Assembly: GCF_003112575.1 (NCBI RefSeq)
Contig: NZ_BEWC01000002.1
Coordinates: 682,001 to 746,000 of the forward strand
Source: Streptomyces ardesiacus
GTDB lineage: Bacteria; Actinomycetota; Actinomycetes; Streptomycetales; Streptomycetaceae
DNA: 64,000 bases
Direction: 5' to 3'
Of the stretch, positions 47,393 through 56,460 are shown piece after piece. Position numbers and translations under genes: made by a program. Below the pieces are notes generated by a model. The model made no database searches and was not told the DNA's origin. It saw nothing but the letters and a program-made list of their open reading frames with translations. Position 1 is the stretch's first letter, and the number at the start of each line of letters is the position of its first letter.

Positions 47393-48943
47393 TCAGGAGC
47401 ACACCGTTCCCGCCGCCGGCACCTTGCCGTCGAGCAGGTAGCCGTCCACCGCGTTCTGCACGCACCGGTTCTTGCTGTCGTAGGCTCCGTGTCCCTGGCC
47501 CTTGTAGGTCAGTTCCACGCCGACACCCTTGCCCAGGGCGTTCACCATCCTGCCGGCGCCCTCGTAGGGCGTCGCCGGGTCGCCGGTGTTGCCGATCACC
47601 AGGATCGGCGGCGCACCGGGCGCGCTGACGTCGGGGTGGTCGGCGGCTCCGGCGACCGGCCAGTCGGTGCAACTGAGCATGGACCAGGCGAGGTAGTCGC
47701 CGAACAGCGGGGACGCCTTGCGGAACTCGGGCAGCTTGCCCTTCACATAAGCGGTGTCGTACCGGGGCTTGTCGTCGGCGCAGTTGATGGCGACGTTGGC
47801 AGCGGTGATGTTGCTGTACTTCCCGTCCTCGTTGCGTCCGTTCAACGCGTCCGAGAGCACCATGAGCACCCGTCCGTCGCCGTCGTACGCCTGCTCCAGG
47901 CCCTCGGTGAGGTACTCCCAGAAGTCCTTCGAGTACAGCGCCTGCGCGATGCCGCCGGTGGCGGCGGTCTCGGTGAGTTCGCGCGGGAAGACGCCGGGGA
48001 TCGGTGTGCGGTCGAGGTCCTTCAACAGCCGGGCGATGCGCGCCTTGACGTCCTCGGCCGTGTCGCCGACGGGACAGCCCTCCGCCTTCGACACGCAGTC
48101 CGCGGCGAAGTTGTCGAGCGCCAACTGGAATCCCTTCGCCTGGCCCAGCGAGCTCTGTTCCGCCGTCTGCGTCGGGTCGACGACCGCGTCGAAGACGGCA
48201 CGGCCCACGTGCCGGGGGAAGAGGTGGGCGTAGACGCCGCCGAGTTCGGTGCCGTAGGAGATGCCGAAGTAGTACAGCTTCTCGTCGCCGAGCACCTGGC
48301 GCATCAGGTCCATGTCGCGGGCGGCGTCAGTCGTGCGCACGTGCGGGAGGATCTTCTTCGAGTGCTGCTCGCAGGCCGCGTTGAACTTCTCGGTGCTGTC
48401 CACGAACTCGGTGCGCTCGGCCCGGTCGTCGGGGGTGGCGTCCTGCTGGAAGTAGCGGTCGAGCTGTTTGTCGTCCAGGCACTCCACGGGGTCGCTGCGG
48501 CCGACGCCGCGTGGGTCGAAGCTGACCAGGTCGTAGCGGGTGCGGAGTTTCGCGTAGTCCTGGCCGAACGCGGGCAGCGTGGTGACGCCCGACCCGCCCG
48601 GTCCGCCGAAGTTGAAGACCAGTGAGCCGATCCGCCGGTCCGCCGCGCCGCTGGCCACGGCCCGGATCAGCGCCAGGCCGACGGTGTCCCCCTTGGGGTG
48701 GTTCCAGTCGAGCGGCACCTTCATGGTGGCGCACTGCCACGCGTCGCCGTCCGGCAGCGGGGAGGGAGCGGCGCCGCCGCCCTCGGCCTCGGACGGTGCC
48801 GGGCAGCTCTTCCAGCTCAGCTTCTGCTTCGTCAGGTCCTCGTCGTCCTCCTGGGTGCCGCCGCCGCAGCCCGCCAGCAGGACGGACAGGGTGACGGCGG
48901 TGGCGGTCAGGGCGGCGGCGCGCAGCCGGGCGGGATTCGGCAT
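47393..48943 (-). CDS. Secreted lipoprotein peptidase, paralogue of the downstream gene
   Basis: 516 residues, collinear with the 45697-47238 protein throughout. It has a LLAGC lipobox near residue 25, SLVFNFGGPGGSGVTTLPAF, YDLVSFDPRGVGRSDPVEC, nucleophile YFGISYGTELGGVYAHLFPR, acid NTGDPATPYEGAGRM and catalytic His in GQGHGAYDSKNRC. The C-terminal VNGTVCS-like end is also shared. The two genes are in tandem with 154 bp between, clearly from a gene duplication. The upstream copy has more lysine and acidic residues after the lipobox. Function as a tripeptidyl or proline-type aminopeptidase is inferred from family. Confidence 0.88.
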   Translation of the reverse strand: MPNPARLRAAALTATAVTLSVLLAGCGGGTQEDDEDLTKQKLSWKSCPAPSEAEGGGAAPSPLPDGDAWQCATMKVPLDWNHPKGDTVGLALIRAVASGAADRRIGSLVFNFGGPGGSGVTTLPAFGQDYAKLRTRYDLVSFDPRGVGRSDPVECLDDKQLDRYFQQDATPDDRAERTEFVDSTEKFNAACEQHSKKILPHVRTTDAARDMDLMRQVLGDEKLYYFGISYGTELGGVYAHLFPRHVGRAVFDAVVDPTQTAEQSSLGQAKGFQLALDNFAADCVSKAEGCPVGDTAEDVKARIARLLKDLDRTPIPGVFPRELTETAATGGIAQALYSKDFWEYLTEGLEQAYDGDGRVLMVLSDALNGRNEDGKYSNITAANVAINCADDKPRYDTAYVKGKLPEFRKASPLFGDYLAWSMLSCTDWPVAGAADHPDVSAPGAPPILVIGNTGDPATPYEGAGRMVNALGKGVGVELTYKGQGHGAYDSKNRCVQNAVDGYLLDGKVPAAGTVCS

Positions 48944-49058
48944 GCGTCCATCGTGCGGTCGCGCGGGAGCACCCGCTCGTGACCAGGGCCGTACGAGGGA
49001 CGAGGGGTGGGGGGGCGAGGTGCGAGGGGCGAGGGACGACGAGCGGGCCCGTCTCCGG

Positions 49059-51896
49059 TTACAGCGCCTCTTTGCGCGTGAGGTGGTTGAAGACCAGCCA
49101 GCCCGGCAGGACCGGCAGCCACAGGGTGAGCAGCCGGTAGAGCAGCACCGCGGGTGCGGCGACCTCCTTGGGGAGGCCGACGGCGATCAGACCGACCGTC
49201 AGCGTCGCCTCCACCGCACCCACACCGCCCGGCGTCGGCGCGGCGGACCCCAGGGCGTTGCCGGCGAGGAAGACGACCGCGACGCTTGCCAGGGAGATCG
49301 ACGACGACTCGTCGCCGAAGGCGCGGATCGAGGCGTCCAGGCACATCACGAAGCAGGCGGTGAGCAGCAGCATGCCGCCGATGCCGGTGATCAGTTTCTG
49401 CGGCCGCTGCAGCACGTCCAGCATGCGCGGCACGACCCCGGCGAAGAGCGACCGCACGCGCGTGACGACGAATTTGCGCAGGAACGGCACGGACGTCACC
49501 ACGAGCACCAGCACCGCCACGGTCAACAGGCCCGCGATGACCGTCCGGGACGGCGACAGCGACGGCGTCTTCTCGGTACCGGTCAGGTAGCCGAAGGACA
49601 GCAGCATCAGGATGTGGCAGCCGAGCCCGAACAACTGGGACGCGCCGACACTCGCCACCGCGAGCCCGGGGCGTACGCCCGCGCGTTGCAGGAAGCGTGT
49701 GTTCAGGGCGACGCCACCGACCGCCGCGGGGGCGACGATCTTCACGAACGACCCGGCGACCTGTGCGGCAACGGTGCGCAGGAAGGGCACGCGTTCGGGC
49801 ACGAAGCCCAAGAGCGACATCGCCGCCGCGACGTAGCTCGCCGCCGAGAAGAGCACGGCCGCCGCCACCCAGCCCCACTGCGCGTTCGAGATCAGGGGGC
49901 CGAACTCGATGTGCGTGAGCTGCGTCAGCAGGAAGTAGGCGCCGATCGCGCCGGCGATGAAGCTGATCAGCGTGCGGGGTCGCACCCGCTCCAGGCGGGC
50001 CGGTTCGACGGGGGCCTGCGGCCTGATGCGCAGCACCGCGTGGCGGATCAGGGTGAGCAGGTCCTCCTCGCGCGCCTCCTCGATCGCCTCGTCCACGGCC
50101 CGTTTCTCGGCCCGCTGCTCGGCACGTACGGCCTTCTTGTCCGGCTTGCCTGCCTTATCCGTCTTGCCTGTCTTGTCTAGACTGCCGGGCTGAGTCGATG
50201 TGTCGGCTTTCTCGGGCGCGGCGCCCGTGGTGTCGCCGCCGGCCGCCTCCGCGCGGGCGAGCTTGGCCTGGCGGGAGGACTCCAGGACCGCCTCGCGCTC
50301 GCGCTGGGCCCGTTCCCGGGCCAGCCTGCGCAGGGTCGCGCGCGTGGAGCGGCTGAGTGCGATGGGCTGGAGCATGGGCAGGCAGTCCGCCACCGCGTCG
50401 GGACCGAGTACGCCCACCGCCGACGCGACCGCGCGCTCGGCGCCGACCCGCAGGCCGAGCGTCACCAGGAGCTGGGAGATGTCCATGCGCAGCAGCAGGT
50501 CGCCGGCGGCGATCTCGCCGATGCGCAGGTCGGTGAGGATCACCGTGCCGGAATGATCCACCAGGATCGCGTCGCCCACCAGCCTGCGGTGCGCGATGCG
50601 CCGGGACTGCAGGGCGCGTACCTGCTCCCAGGTGTCGCGCAGCAGGTCGTCGGTGATCTCCTCGTCCGCCAGCGAGTCCAGGGACCGCCCGCCGGTGTGC
50701 TCGTAGACCAGCATCACGGCGTCGGGGCCCAGCTCCGACGTGGCGATCAGCTTGGGGGCGTTGGCACCGGCCGCGATGGCCGCGTAGGCGAGCAGCGCCT
50801 CCTGCTCCAGGGCCTGCCGCAAGGAGGGGAGGCTGCTGCGGGTGGCGAAACCGCGCAGGGTCAGATTGCGCCAGGCCCGGTAGAAGAAGCCCTGTGCCTG
50901 CTGTTCCCGGTCCACCACCGTCACGTCGAGCGGCCGGCCGTCCTCCAGGGTGACGAAGTAGCGGCGCCCGCGGTCGCCGGTCTCGACGCTGTCCGACGGC
51001 GCCTCCTGCCGGGCGGCGGTCACCGGCCGGAAGCCGACGTGCCGCAGGCCCGCCATCAGCGTCCGGCCGGTGGGGCGGACGTTGGGGGAGCCGACGGCGT
51101 ACAGCGTCCCGTAGGCGACGGTCCAGCCGATGAGGACGGTCAGGATGATCGAGAACGGTGTGGTGTAACCGGTGACGAGCATCGAGAAGGCGTCCAGGAG
51201 CAGCACGATCCACAGCACCGCGCGCCAGCGGGGTCTGCGGGACATGCCGACGGCCGTCATGTACGCGATGACCGGGGCGAGGTAGCCGTGCACGGGGTCG
51301 GTCAGCGCGTGGATGTCGCCCGGGGACGGCTGGGTGAGCGCCTCCTGGATCGAGCCGGGGGCGGCCTTGGCGACCCAGAGATCGGTGGCGAGGGTCACCC
51401 CGTGCGCGAGGACCGCCGCCAGCACGCCGTCGGCGATCCGCAACCCGTCCCGCTTGATCAGCCGCTCGATCGCGAACGCGACCGGCACCAGGAGGATCGC
51501 GATGCTGGACGCCAGCCCCGCGATCTTGATGAGCAGGTCGGGAGCCTGTCCCGTGCCTTTGTTGATGTCCTGTTCGAGGCCCGAGGTGGTGCCGTGCGCG
51601 AAGGCGGCGATGGCGAGAAGTACGGCGACGGCGAGGACGCCCACCAGGAGGCGCACCAGGTCGGAGGGGCGGTGCACGCGCGCGGGGAGCAGCGGTTCGT
51701 CGCCCTCGACCTCGTCGATGTGCGCCACGTCCTCGGGGTCCGCCGCCGTCGCCGACGGGCCTCCGGGCGCCCGCTCGCGGGGCTTCCCGCCGCCCGCCTC
51801 CGCGGTGTCGGGGCGCGACGAAGAGTCAGAGGTGCCCTCGGCGTCCTCGGGGTGCGCACCCTGCTGCTTCATCGCCTCTTCTTGCTCTCGTATCAC
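49059..51896 (-). CDS. Large membrane protein: UPF0104/LPG-synthase-like domain plus degenerate kinase domain
   Basis: 945 residues from GTG 51896 (ATG 51872 is also possible). A disordered N-terminus is followed by about six transmembrane helices (residues 80-270). A cytosolic kinase-like domain spans about 300-560, then a charged coiled region and eight helices of the UPF0104/MprF-like flippase type (about 650-935). That last part contains VKIVAPAAVGGVALNTRFLQ and GSAAPTPGGVGAVEATLTVG. The kinase part keeps VMLVYEHTGGRSLDSL (hinge) and VILTDLRIGEI. Its catalytic loop, however, reads IAHRRLVGDAILVD, with Arg where active kinases have Asp. It is probably a ligand-sensing pseudokinase controlling lipid or glycolipid transfer. 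No substrate is known. Confidence 0.8.
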   Translation of the reverse strand: MIREQEEAMKQQGAHPEDAEGTSDSSSRPDTAEAGGGKPRERAPGGPSATAADPEDVAHIDEVEGDEPLLPARVHRPSDLVRLLVGVLAVAVLLAIAAFAHGTTSGLEQDINKGTGQAPDLLIKIAGLASSIAILLVPVAFAIERLIKRDGLRIADGVLAAVLAHGVTLATDLWVAKAAPGSIQEALTQPSPGDIHALTDPVHGYLAPVIAYMTAVGMSRRPRWRAVLWIVLLLDAFSMLVTGYTTPFSIILTVLIGWTVAYGTLYAVGSPNVRPTGRTLMAGLRHVGFRPVTAARQEAPSDSVETGDRGRRYFVTLEDGRPLDVTVVDREQQAQGFFYRAWRNLTLRGFATRSSLPSLRQALEQEALLAYAAIAAGANAPKLIATSELGPDAVMLVYEHTGGRSLDSLADEEITDDLLRDTWEQVRALQSRRIAHRRLVGDAILVDHSGTVILTDLRIGEIAAGDLLLRMDISQLLVTLGLRVGAERAVASAVGVLGPDAVADCLPMLQPIALSRSTRATLRRLARERAQREREAVLESSRQAKLARAEAAGGDTTGAAPEKADTSTQPGSLDKTGKTDKAGKPDKKAVRAEQRAEKRAVDEAIEEAREEDLLTLIRHAVLRIRPQAPVEPARLERVRPRTLISFIAGAIGAYFLLTQLTHIEFGPLISNAQWGWVAAAVLFSAASYVAAAMSLLGFVPERVPFLRTVAAQVAGSFVKIVAPAAVGGVALNTRFLQRAGVRPGLAVASVGASQLFGLGCHILMLLSFGYLTGTEKTPSLSPSRTVIAGLLTVAVLVLVVTSVPFLRKFVVTRVRSLFAGVVPRMLDVLQRPQKLITGIGGMLLLTACFVMCLDASIRAFGDESSSISLASVAVVFLAGNALGSAAPTPGGVGAVEATLTVGLIAVGLPKEVAAPAVLLYRLLTLWLPVLPGWLVFNHLTRKEAL

Positions 51897-52027
51897 TGGT
51901 CACCGCCCGCACGATGGTGGCATGCCGCGTCGGTCTCGGCAGGCATCAGGGTGCCCGTGCGGGCCGCACAGTCTGCCCGAAGCACCGCCTCCGGGCGAGG
52001 GCCGCGGGCCCTCGGGAGGGCGTCGCG

Positions 52028-52050
52028 CTGTCGGCGGGGTGCGGCACCAT
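52028..52050 (+). promoter_or_regulatory. Possible RecA-NDp-like promoter of the alkyltransferase-like gene
   Basis: CTGTCGGCGGG, six bases and CACCAT have the spacing of the RecA-NDp DNA-damage promoter (TTGTCRGTGGC-N6-TAGGGT), with eight of eleven matches upstream and a weak -10. CACCAT ends seven bases before ATG 52058, as expected for a leaderless transcript. Confidence 0.35.
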
Positions 52051-52057
52051 GGGGCGG

Positions 52058-52486
52058 ATGAGCGAGCAGAGCCTTCCGGACGGCGCCGGTCCGGAGAACG
52101 CGGACGCGCTGCCCGAGTATGCCGAGCGGGTCCTCGACGTGACCGAACTGATTCCGCCGGGCCGGGTCATGACCTACGGGGACGTGGCCGAGTACCTGGA
52201 GGAGGGGGGACCCCGGCAGGTCGGCCGGGTGATGTCCCTCTACGGGGGCGGCGTTCCCTGGTGGCGCGTCGTCCGCGCGGACGGCGTCCTGCTCGCCGGG
52301 CACGAGCTGGAGGCCCTCGACCACTACCGGGACGAGGGCACGCCCCTGAAGGAGGCGGGCAGAGCCGCCGAGGGACACCTGCCGCGCCTCGATCTGAAGC
52401 GGGCGCGGTGGGACGGCGGCACGGGCGTCCAGGGGCACGGCGGACGTGCCCGGGAGGACGGCGGACGCGCGCAGGGTCACACCTGA
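52058..52486 (+). CDS. Alkyltransferase-like (ATL) DNA-binding protein
   Basis: 142 residues of the MGMT DNA-binding fold: IPPGRVMTYGDVAEYLEEGG, RQVGRVMSLYGGGVPWWRVV and LDHYRDEGTPLKEAG. In true O6-alkylguanine-DNA methyltransferases the active site is PCHRVV. Here it is PWWRVV, so the acceptor cysteine is replaced by tryptophan as in ATL proteins. These bind O6-alkylguanine without repairing it and hand it to nucleotide-excision repair. The C-terminal 30 residues are Gly/Arg-rich. ATG 52058 fits a leaderless promoter; ATG 52049 is in frame. It lies upstream of adnA, as Rv3204 does relative to the mycobacterial adn genes. Confidence 0.85.
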   Translation: MSEQSLPDGAGPENADALPEYAERVLDVTELIPPGRVMTYGDVAEYLEEGGPRQVGRVMSLYGGGVPWWRVVRADGVLLAGHELEALDHYRDEGTPLKEAGRAAEGHLPRLDLKRARWDGGTGVQGHGGRAREDGGRAQGHT

Positions 52487-52625
52487 CAGCTTCCGCCATG
52501 CGCCCGGCCGATGGGTGACCTGTGATCCGTATGAGGTAAACCGGGCACTTCGGGCATGTCCGTGGCATGACGTACGTTCGTGGGGCAGGGGGCGTCCGTG
52601 CCGCGAGTGACGTGAGGGAAGAAGG

Positions 52626-52662
52626 GGAAGCGCTGCTTCCGTCTCTTTCCCCGGCGTAGCGT
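52626..52662 (+). promoter_or_regulatory. Palindrome and -10-like box upstream of adnA
   Basis: GGAAGC-GCT-GCTTCC (52626-52640) is a perfect 6-bp inverted repeat, and TAGCGT (52657-52662) resembles a -10. The implied leader to GTG 52753 is about 80 nt. No RecA-NDp motif is seen here. Confidence 0.35.
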
Positions 52663-52752
52663 CGGCCGCACGCGTCCCCCTCATCCCGGGACCACCGCCC
52701 CACCCGTGGCGCGGACGGCCCACCAGCACACCCACCAGGACCGGCGAACCAC

Positions 52753-55700
52753 GTGAGCTCCTTTTCCTCCAGCGGACACCCGCCGCACCCCCAGGTGCGG
52801 CGGGGGAGCCGTGGCGCTTACCGACTGGTGCGTACCCCGCCGGCCCCCACGGACCCCCCTCGTCTGGACGCCGCACAGCGCGCCGTGGTTGACCACCGGT
52901 CGGGACCGCTGCTCGTCCTGGCCGGGCCGGGCACCGGCAAGACCACCACACTGGTCGAGTCGGTGGCGGACCGGATCGCCGGGGGCGGCGACCCCGAACG
53001 CATCCTGGTGCTCACCTTCAGCCGCAAGGCGGCCGTCGAGCTGCGCGACCGGATGGCGATGCGGATCGGTGCCGCGCGTGCGCCCCGCGCGACGACCTTT
53101 CACTCCTTCGGCTACGCCCTGGTCCGCGCCCACCAGGACAACGACCTGTTCGTGGAGCCCCTGCGGCTGCTGTCCGGCCCGGAGCAGGACGTGACGGTGC
53201 GCGAGCTGCTCGCCGGACAGGTCGACCTGGAGCGGCTCGGGCTCGCCCATGTGCGCTGGCCCGACGAACTGCGCGCCTGCCTGACCACCCGCGGCTTCGC
53301 CGACGAGGTCCGCGCGGTGCTCGCCCGCAGCCGCGAGCTGGGGCTGGGCCCCGACGCGCTCGGGGCCTTCGCCCGGCGCATCGGCCGCCCCGACTGGCGT
53401 GCCGCCGCCGTCTTCCTCGCCGAGTACCTCGACGTGCTCGACCTCCAGGGCGTGCTCGACTACGCGGAACTGGTCCACCGCGCGGTGCTCCTCGCCCGCC
53501 GCCCCGAGGTCGCCGCGCACCTGAGCGCCCAGTACGACGCGGTCTACGTCGACGAGTACCAGGACACGGACCCGGCCCAGGTACGGCTCCTGCACGCCCT
53601 CGCGGGCGGCGGGCGCACCCTCGTCGCCTTCGGCGACCCCGACCAGTCGATCTACGCCTTCCGGGGCGCCGACGTGAACGGCATCCTGAACTTCCCGACC
53701 GCCTTCCCGCGCGCGGACGGCCGTCCGGCGCCGGTGGCGGTGCTGCGGACCTCACGCCGGTCCGGGGCCGGCCTCCTGGCCGCCACCCGGCTGCTCACCC
53801 AGCGCATGCCGCTGACCCGCCTTCCCGCCGACAAGGTCCGCGCCCACCGCGAGCTGACCCCAGAGCGGGACGGCGGGCGCGTCGAGGCGTACACGTACCC
53901 GACCTCCGGCACCGAGCTGGACAACATCGCCGACATCCTGCGCCGCGCGCACCTGGAGGACGGCGTCCCGTGGCGGGACATGGCCGTCCTGGTGCGCGCC
54001 GGTTCGCGCACCATCCCCACGCTCCGCCGCGCCCTCACCGCGGCCGGCGTCCCCCTGGACATCGACGGCGACGACCTCCCGCTGCGCCACGAACCCGCTG
54101 TGGCGCCCCTGCTGACGGCGCTGCGGGCCGTGGCGGAGGCAGAAGCGGGCACGGGCGACCAGCCCGGACCGGACGCGGGCCGGGCGGGGGACGCGCCGCC
54201 CGACGGGGCCGCGCGCACGCGTGACGCCGACGGGGACGCGCGGCCGGAGGACGCCGACGACGCGCGTACGGCCGATGCCGACACCGGCGCCGATGCCGAG
54301 GCCGCCTCCCCGGCCGCCCAGGCCGAATCCGCGTCGGACACCGATGTCGCCGACGCCGACACGGAGGGGCAGCCCCCGCGCGGTGGACGCACGCCCCGCG
54401 CGGACGATCCCTGCTGGCTCCCCACCGAGACCGCCCTCACCCTGCTCACCTCGCCCCTCGCCGGCATGGACGCCGCGGACCTGCGCCGCCTCGGCCGCGC
54501 CCTGCGCGAGGAGCAGCGGGCCGCCGGCAACCCGCTGCCGCCGCCCTCGGACGAACTGCTCGCCCGGGCACTGGCCGAGCCGGAGCGGCTCGCCGTGCAC
54601 GACCCCGCCTACGCGCGCGGCGCCCAGCGGCTCGGTGCCCTGCTCCGCCAGGCACGCCGACGCCTCGCCGCGGGCGGCAGCGCCGAGGAGGCGCTGTGGG
54701 ACCTGTGGGACGGCACACCCTGGCCCACCCGCCTGGAACGCGCCGCGCGGCGCGGCGGCGCGGCCGGACGCAACGCCGACCGCGACCTGGACGCCGTATG
54801 CGCGCTGTTCGCGACGGCCGCCCGCGCGGAGGAGCGCACCGGCGGCCGGGGCGCCCTGAACTTCCTGGAACAGATCGACGCCGAGGACATCGCGGCCGAC
54901 ACCCTCACCCGGCGCGCCGTGCGCCCCGACGCCGTCCGCCTGATGACCGCACACCGTGCCAAGGGGCTGGAGTGGCGGCTGGTCGTCGTGGCGGGCGTCC
55001 AGGAGGGGCTGTGGCCGGACCTGCGCCGCCGCGGCTCCCTCCTGGAGGCCGACCGGATCGGACGCGACGGACTCGCCGAACCCCTCACCCCCGGAGCCCT
55101 GCTCGCCGAGGAGCGCCGCCTGTTCTACGTGGCCGCCACCCGCGCGCGCGAGCGGCTCGTCGTCACCGCGGTGAAAGCGCCCGCCGACGACGGGGACCAG
55201 CCCTCCCGGTTCCTGACCGAACTCGGCGTCGAACCCGTCGACGTCACCGGCCGTCCGCGCCGCCCCCTCGCCGTCGGCGCACTCGTCGCCGAACTGCGCG
55301 CCACCACCGTCGACCCCCGCGTCTCCGCACCCCTCAGGGAGGCCGCCGCGCACCGCCTGGCCCGCCTCGCCGCCCTCACCGACGAGGACGGACGGCCCCT
55401 GGTGCCCTCCGCCCACCCCTACCGCTGGTGGGGCATGTGGGACCTGACCGAGAGCAAGGTCCCGCTGCGCGAACGCGACCAGCCCGTCACGCTCTCCGGC
55501 AGCGCCCTGGACCAACTGGCCAACACCTGCGCCCTGCAGTGGTTCCTGGGGCGCGAGGTGAAGGCCGACGCGCCCGCGACCACCGCCCAGGGCTTCGGCA
55601 ACGTGGTGCACGTGCTCGCCGACGAGGTGGCCTCCGGTCACACCCTGGCCGACCTCGCCGTCCTCATGGAACGCCTGGACTCCGTGTGGAACGCCCTCGC

Positions 55701-56295
55701 CTTCGACGCACCGTGGAAGTCCGCGCAGGAAAAGGCCAACGCGCGCGCGGCGCTCGAACGCTTCCTGAAGTGGCACGTCATGGACCGTGCCGGACGCACC
55801 CCCGTGGCGAGCGAGCACGACTTCGACGTCACCCTTCAGGCAGGCGACTACGAGGTCCGCATCCGCGGCCAGATGGACCGCGTGGAGGCCGACGGCGACG
55901 GCCGGGCCTACGTCGTCGACTTCAAGACCGGCAAGCAGGCGCCCACCTCCGCGGAGGTGGCCCGCCACCCCCAGCTCGCCGTGTACCAGCTCGCCGTCCG
56001 CGAGGGCGCCGTCGACGACGCCTTCGACGGTGTGCGCCCCCGGCCGGGCGGCGCCGAACTCGTCCACCTGCGCCAGGGCGCGCCCAAGCGGGACGGCGGC
56101 GAGAGCCTGCCCAAGGTCCAGGCGCAGCAGTCGCAGGAGGGTCCGGAGGGGGAGTGGGTCGGCGACCTGCTCGCCACGGCCGCCGGGAAGGTCCTCGACG
56201 AGCGGTTCACCCCGACCACGGGCCAGCACTGCACCCACTGCGCCTTCCGCGCGTCCTGCAGCGCGCGGCCCGAGGGGCGGCACGTCGTGGAGTGA
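52753..56295 (+). CDS. adnA: AdnA subunit of the AdnAB helicase-nuclease
   Basis: 1180 residues. An SF1A helicase (UvrD/PcrA-like) followed by a RecB-family nuclease domain. Walker A is GPGTGKTT (about 58-65), Walker B VDEYQDTDPAQV (about 266), then AFGDPDQSIYAFRGAD and MTAHRAKGLEWRLVVV. The nuclease motif is YVVDFKTGKQAP near 1055. Cysteines around 926, 1159, 1162 and 1168 (HCTHCAFRASC) form the 4Fe-4S latch seen in AddB/AdnA proteins. AdnAB resects double-strand breaks in actinobacteria in place of RecBCD. Residues about 462-551 are an acidic low-complexity insertion within the helicase. adnB follows 165 bp downstream. Positional match of Rv3202c. Confidence 0.93.
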   Translation: MSSFSSSGHPPHPQVRRGSRGAYRLVRTPPAPTDPPRLDAAQRAVVDHRSGPLLVLAGPGTGKTTTLVESVADRIAGGGDPERILVLTFSRKAAVELRDRMAMRIGAARAPRATTFHSFGYALVRAHQDNDLFVEPLRLLSGPEQDVTVRELLAGQVDLERLGLAHVRWPDELRACLTTRGFADEVRAVLARSRELGLGPDALGAFARRIGRPDWRAAAVFLAEYLDVLDLQGVLDYAELVHRAVLLARRPEVAAHLSAQYDAVYVDEYQDTDPAQVRLLHALAGGGRTLVAFGDPDQSIYAFRGADVNGILNFPTAFPRADGRPAPVAVLRTSRRSGAGLLAATRLLTQRMPLTRLPADKVRAHRELTPERDGGRVEAYTYPTSGTELDNIADILRRAHLEDGVPWRDMAVLVRAGSRTIPTLRRALTAAGVPLDIDGDDLPLRHEPAVAPLLTALRAVAEAEAGTGDQPGPDAGRAGDAPPDGAARTRDADGDARPEDADDARTADADTGADAEAASPAAQAESASDTDVADADTEGQPPRGGRTPRADDPCWLPTETALTLLTSPLAGMDAADLRRLGRALREEQRAAGNPLPPPSDELLARALAEPERLAVHDPAYARGAQRLGALLRQARRRLAAGGSAEEALWDLWDGTPWPTRLERAARRGGAAGRNADRDLDAVCALFATAARAEERTGGRGALNFLEQIDAEDIAADTLTRRAVRPDAVRLMTAHRAKGLEWRLVVVAGVQEGLWPDLRRRGSLLEADRIGRDGLAEPLTPGALLAEERRLFYVAATRARERLVVTAVKAPADDGDQPSRFLTELGVEPVDVTGRPRRPLAVGALVAELRATTVDPRVSAPLREAAAHRLARLAALTDEDGRPLVPSAHPYRWWGMWDLTESKVPLRERDQPVTLSGSALDQLANTCALQWFLGREVKADAPATTAQGFGNVVHVLADEVASGHTLADLAVLMERLDSVWNALAFDAPWKSAQEKANARAALERFLKWHVMDRAGRTPVASEHDFDVTLQAGDYEVRIRGQMDRVEADGDGRAYVVDFKTGKQAPTSAEVARHPQLAVYQLAVREGAVDDAFDGVRPRPGGAELVHLRQGAPKRDGGESLPKVQAQQSQEGPEGEWVGDLLATAAGKVLDERFTPTTGQHCTHCAFRASCSARPEGRHVVE

Positions 56296-56430
56296 TCGCC
56301 CGGGGCGTCCGGTGCGCGGCGCCGGTCCCCCCGGGCCGGGCGCGCGCCGGAGCCGAGTGGCCGGTGTGACACGTTGCACCACCCCGGCTGACCTGCGCAT
56401 CCCTCGCCCCGACGGGCGGTTCGGCATCCG

Positions 56431-56453
56431 CTGTCAGTGGCCGCGGCTAGCCT
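56431..56453 (+). promoter_or_regulatory. RecA-NDp-type DNA-damage promoter of adnB
   Basis: CTGTCAGTGGC (56431-56441), six bases and TAGCCT (56448-56453) match the actinobacterial RecA-NDp consensus TTGTCAGTGGC-N6-TAGGGT at ten of eleven upstream positions plus the T, A, G and T of the -10. The -10 ends seven bases before GTG 56461, so the mRNA is leaderless. ClpR (Streptomyces) or PafBC (mycobacteria) activates such promoters after DNA damage. Confidence 0.8.
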
Positions 56454-56460
56454 CTGTGAC

